From contig NZ_CP130649.1 in assembly GCF_030552895.1 (NCBI RefSeq), forward strand, positions 2,666,001 to 2,730,000: a stretch of 64,000 nt of DNA, in the 5' to 3' direction. Position numbers and translations under genes: made by a program. Under the pieces are notes generated by a model that was given only the letters and a program-made list of their open reading frames with translations, ran no database searches and was not told where the DNA came from. Below, one piece after another: positions 61,019-64,000 of this stretch. This DNA is from Tatumella ptyseos (GTDB lineage Bacteria; Pseudomonadota; Gammaproteobacteria; Enterobacterales; Enterobacteriaceae). Positions within the stretch are counted from its first letter, which is position 1; each line of letters opens with the position of its first letter.

Positions 61019-64000
61019 TTAGCTAATAACCTCATGAATAGCTCTTCTTGATAGGCGTCTTTTTATAAATCTTTTGATAGGGTAAGGAATGATTTTATTC
61101 ATATAAGATAAATATTTTACCTGACTAATCATCCAAATCGCTTTTAGTATTTTTTCCTTCCTGCCTAAAGGTCCAGCACCACCTTTAGGAATAAAAATCA
61201 AATCCTTTGAATAAAGTAAATCTTTAATATCAATATCAGAATACTCATTCACTCTATACCACTCTTTTTTCAGATAACTATTCCGGTAAAAATCCTTAGA
61301 AATTTCAACTCCACTAATATCCATAATAGGTTTTGCATTTTTAGTGATGAAAAATGATGCAGGATCTTTCATCAAGGTGAGAAATAATTCACTCATTTCC
61401 TTAGCTTCGATATTCCATTCTACGATGCGCGTAAACGCTCTACCGTACACTCGCTCACTAAACGCGCCAATATTGGGAGCAATGATAGGAACACCACGCT
61501 CCAATGCTGCACTGAACGTATAGCTGTAAGTTTCAGGGCAAAGAGCTGGATACCACATCATATGCGGCGCGATCGCATTTAACTTACGATGAAGTTCACC
61601 ATTTAAGTAAGGTCCATGCGTGATGACTGAATTAAGGGGCCGGAATGCATAGCCTAGCAAATGAAACTCGATCTCTTTACCCTTCAATAGAGTCGCCACT
61701 TCCTCTAACAATAGAGCGCCTTTTTCTCGACTGATGGCTCCCAATACTAATATCTTTAGTTTTTTACCTGCCACATAGTTGAATGATGCTTTAGGATAAG
61801 GTGCCGCAACTTCAGAGTCTGGATGCCATGCGACAATAGTTGGTGTGGTGAGATGAGGGTAACTATTCATAAAACGTTTCTTAGTATCAGCTGAAGGAAA
61901 AATCACTCTATCTGCGCCATTCAACCATGATATAAATTTATTACGCCATTGCCGTGCAGTGAATCCCGCTGGTAAATGACTGTTTGCAGCACAACGTTTA
62001 TCTCGAACTCTAGGTGTATCACCCGCAAAGGAACCATTCTTATCTGTCAAACTGGCATTAGCGTTGATGAGGTAGTAATCATGTATAGTGATATCATAAC
62101 CACAAGAAAGATCATTTTTAATATTTAAAATTTTCTCATTAACACCCATCAGATGATGAAAATGAACATGCCCAACACCTATAAATCGTAATAATTCAAT
62201 AAGCGTACTATAACCATAGTCCACATCAATAATAAATTTCTCAGGTGAAATATCTTCTGAGATATTTAGCGTTAATGTAATACTTTTCCCATCTTCTTCG
62301 GGCGATAGAAGAAAGAAAATGACTTCATTATTATAAAATCTCGCTAACTCCTGTATATGGGTATTAACTCCCCCTCCCATTTTATGAGAAACGAGTAAAA
62401 TCTTAGTAATTTCTCTACTAGCAAGAATGCGGATCAGAATTTCAGACCTAGCTTTTTTAGCGGGATCATTAGCAACAAAGTCCATCACATCTTTAGTATA
62501 ATTAGGATGGAGTTTAGTTAAGTGTTCCAATGCGCGGTTTTTACGAGGATTTTGTTCATCGGCAAAACTTACCCCGCCTTTATGATAAACAAAAACATTG
62601 AGTTGATGGAAATTTGGCCAACCTGCTTTAGCAGCTCTTTGGCACCAATCGTTTTCTTCACCATAACCCTTTCCAAATGTTTCAACGTCAAAATAGCCAA
62701 CTTCGTCAAGACAGTCTCTGCGGATGTACATGCAAAAACCAACACCTGTAGGGATCTCAATGAGATTATTTTCTTTTCCTAGTAACGAAAAATGTTCATC
62801 CAATTGCCGAACATTCAACCCCATGAAAAGCGCATTATCTTCGCAAAATTTTGGAAAACTGCATATCGTTGCATTATTAGAAAATGGCGTGATACTACCT
62901 ACTTTATCTAGAGAATAAGCGGCATCATGAATTCTTTGCAGCCAATCATTGGCGACTTCAACATCACTGTTTAATAGTAATATATCTCGATCAGGATGTA
63001 ATTTCATTCCAAGATTGACTGAAGCAACGAAGCCGCAATTTTCTTCGTTTTCAATTAATAGGAATTCTTTACTTACCGCTTGTTCTCGGAGCCATTCGGT
63101 GAGTTCCGGCTCAGGTGATACGTCATTAATGACGACTAATTGCGCCCAACTCGGTAACGTTGATACTACGGACTCAATACACTCTATAGTTTCTTGTTTG
63201 CCACCATAGACTGGTACAACAACATCTACAATCACATCAAGACATTTTTCTGCTGGAAGCGTATTAACAACTTTAACTTTATCCCCTGAATTATAATGTT
63301 CAGCTTTCTTTTCTTTAAGATAATCTTTCATTTTTTCTATCACATTCTTTGAGTTAAGCACTATTTCTTCAACGCTACTATCACCGTTTATTAATTGATT
63401 GCTTTCAATTCCTTTAATCTCATTACTGGTTTTTCTCGATGCAATATAATAATCGACATGTCTATTAGCGATTACATAATCGTCCCTTGCACCGAGACGA
63501 AATCGAATATAATTTTTATCGAATAGCAGATCAAAAGGAACAAGATACGATAGTAAGTAAAAAGCCAACCTGCGCGTTCTTTCATCACTATCTTCGACAT
63601 TACAAAAAGAATATGAACATTCCCCTAAAATTGTCACCGGGACATCTAACAAAAGCGCCTCAAGGCCTATACTAGAATTTATGGTGATTATTCTTTTACA
63701 TTTTTTTATGAAAGCAATGGGACTGGTTGAATTATCTACTTCATTAATATCTTTGAGTGTGAATTGACTTCCTGGATGAACTCTAATCAGTTTACTACCC
63801 ATAAAGTTACATTCTACGTAGTCGAGTAAAGATTGATTATTGAATGAATTACTAAAAGCAATGATATTTGAATCATTTTCAACCTGTAAAACAATACCAA
63901 TATCGTATACTTTCTCTATCTCATTAGAAATTAATGACCCTTGACTCTGGGATGACCCCGAATGAGCTGCCTCATCATTAGTTAAGTTTAGATTGCTCTC
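61019..64000 (-). CDS. Multidomain glycosyltransferase (GT2 + GT4), 5' end outside window
   Basis: A long AT-rich gene that remains open to the right edge: the first internal ATG is at 63802, but 66 further codons upstream are uninterrupted, so the start lies beyond 64000. The visible N-terminal part (residues about 1-130 from that ATG) contains IITINSSIGLEALLLDVPVTI, like capsule-synthesis proteins of the KpsC/KpsS type. A GT2 domain follows (about 207-440: VDVVVPVYGGKQETIECIES, DILLLNSDVEVA, GYGEENDWCQRA), then a GT4 domain (about 465-830: ILLVSHKMGGGVNTHIQELA, KILVLGAISREKGALLLEEV, ALERGVPIIAPNIGAF). Fusions of this kind build surface polysaccharides. It probably belongs to a cluster continuing to the right. 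Confidence 0.85.
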   Translation of the reverse strand, partial: ESNLNLTNDEAAHSGSSQSQGSLISNEIEKVYDIGIVLQVENDSNIIAFSNSFNNQSLLDYVECNFMGSKLIRVHPGSQFTLKDINEVDNSTSPIAFIKKCKRIITINSSIGLEALLLDVPVTILGECSYSFCNVEDSDERTRRLAFYLLSYLVPFDLLFDKNYIRFRLGARDDYVIANRHVDYYIASRKTSNEIKGIESNQLINGDSSVEEIVLNSKNVIEKMKDYLKEKKAEHYNSGDKVKVVNTLPAEKCLDVIVDVVVPVYGGKQETIECIESVVSTLPSWAQLVVINDVSPEPELTEWLREQAVSKEFLLIENEENCGFVASVNLGMKLHPDRDILLLNSDVEVANDWLQRIHDAAYSLDKVGSITPFSNNATICSFPKFCEDNALFMGLNVRQLDEHFSLLGKENNLIEIPTGVGFCMYIRRDCLDEVGYFDVETFGKGYGEENDWCQRAAKAGWPNFHQLNVFVYHKGGVSFADEQNPRKNRALEHLTKLHPNYTKDVMDFVANDPAKKARSEILIRILASREITKILLVSHKMGGGVNTHIQELARFYNNEVIFFLLSPEEDGKSITLTLNISEDISPEKFIIDVDYGYSTLIELLRFIGVGHVHFHHLMGVNEKILNIKNDLSCGYDITIHDYYLINANASLTDKNGSFAGDTPRVRDKRCAANSHLPAGFTARQWRNKFISWLNGADRVIFPSADTKKRFMNSYPHLTTPTIVAWHPDSEVAAPYPKASFNYVAGKKLKILVLGAISREKGALLLEEVATLLKGKEIEFHLLGYAFRPLNSVITHGPYLNGELHRKLNAIAPHMMWYPALCPETYSYTFSAALERGVPIIAPNIGAFSERVYGRAFTRIVEWNIEAKEMSELFLTLMKDPASFFITKNAKPIMDISGVEISKDFYRNSYLKKEWYRVNEYSDIDIKDLLYSKDLIFIPKGGAGPLGRKEKILKAIWMISQVKYLSYMNKIIPYPIKRFIKRRLSRRAIHEVIS

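Overview
The window is 64 kb of chromosome from a Gram-negative gamma-proteobacterium of the order Enterobacterales. SoxR/SoxS, XylB, Tsx, YddG, YjcE, YjcB, Acs, GltP, SbmA, SsuE and Gcd all read as close relatives of the E. coli proteins. The combination of PQQ glucose dehydrogenase and a three-subunit gluconate 2-dehydrogenase points to the Erwiniaceae side (Pantoea/Tatumella/Rosenbergiella-like), but I cannot fix the genus from sequence alone. I found no tRNA, rRNA, integrase, transposase, phage gene or CRISPR array.

Layout. 0-2.8 kb: an eroded remnant of a glycerate kinase gene, a LysR gene that has lost its start, and an intact glycerate kinase. 2.9-6.0 kb: a pyroglutamate operon (pxpA, two DUF969/DUF979 membrane proteins, pcp). 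6.3-7.6 kb: an ACS-type MFS carrier. 7.6-11.3 kb: a large S6-type serine protease autotransporter. 11.8-13.8 kb: a glycosyltransferase/propeller pair. 13.9-15.8 kb: an SsuE-like flavin reductase and a Bcr/CflA drug exporter. 15.9-21.6 kb: an operon of a SoxS/RamA-like activator with an AcrAB-like RND pump, divergent from a LysR gene. 21.7-28.8 kb: xylulokinase, ApbE, a fused NADH:fumarate reductase and a divergent dicarboxylate carrier with a perfect FNR box. 28.8-33.1 kb: a bgl-type beta-glucoside operon with a ribonucleic antiterminator. 33.3-37.4 kb: GNAT, a PilZ protein, Tsx and a sugar-porter-like MFS protein. 37.5-41.3 kb: gluconate 2-dehydrogenase under a GntR-type operator. 41.6-45.9 kb: SbmA, a secreted ParB-like protein, YncE and MurQ. 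46-54.3 kb: a block syntenic with the E. coli gltP-acs-yjcE-soxRS-yjcB region, but with an LrgAB pair where yjcH-actP would be. 54.7-60 kb: PQQ glucose dehydrogenase, a lipoprotein esterase, a GFA protein and YddG. 60-64 kb: AT-rich polysaccharide glycosyltransferases running off the right edge.

How it fits together. The window describes a sugar-rich, plant-associated life style. Glucose is oxidised in the periplasm to gluconate (Gcd) and 2-ketogluconate (GADH). Beta-glucosides enter through the PTS. Acetate and perhaps pyruvate are recovered near Acs. The DASS carrier, ApbE and the fumarate reductase fusion form a self-contained module for disposing of NADH onto imported fumarate, and the FNR box predicts induction without oxygen. 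Several promoters carry recognisable operators: the SoxR box, the FNR box, a GntR-type palindrome, CRP boxes at tsx and yjcB, and a Fur-like box at yncE.

Nothing here is clearly an unknown defence or mobile system. The most rewarding items are the fumarate module, the GntR-type operator on the dehydrogenase operon, the acs-lrgAB neighbourhood, the autotransporter and the glycerate kinase remnant.
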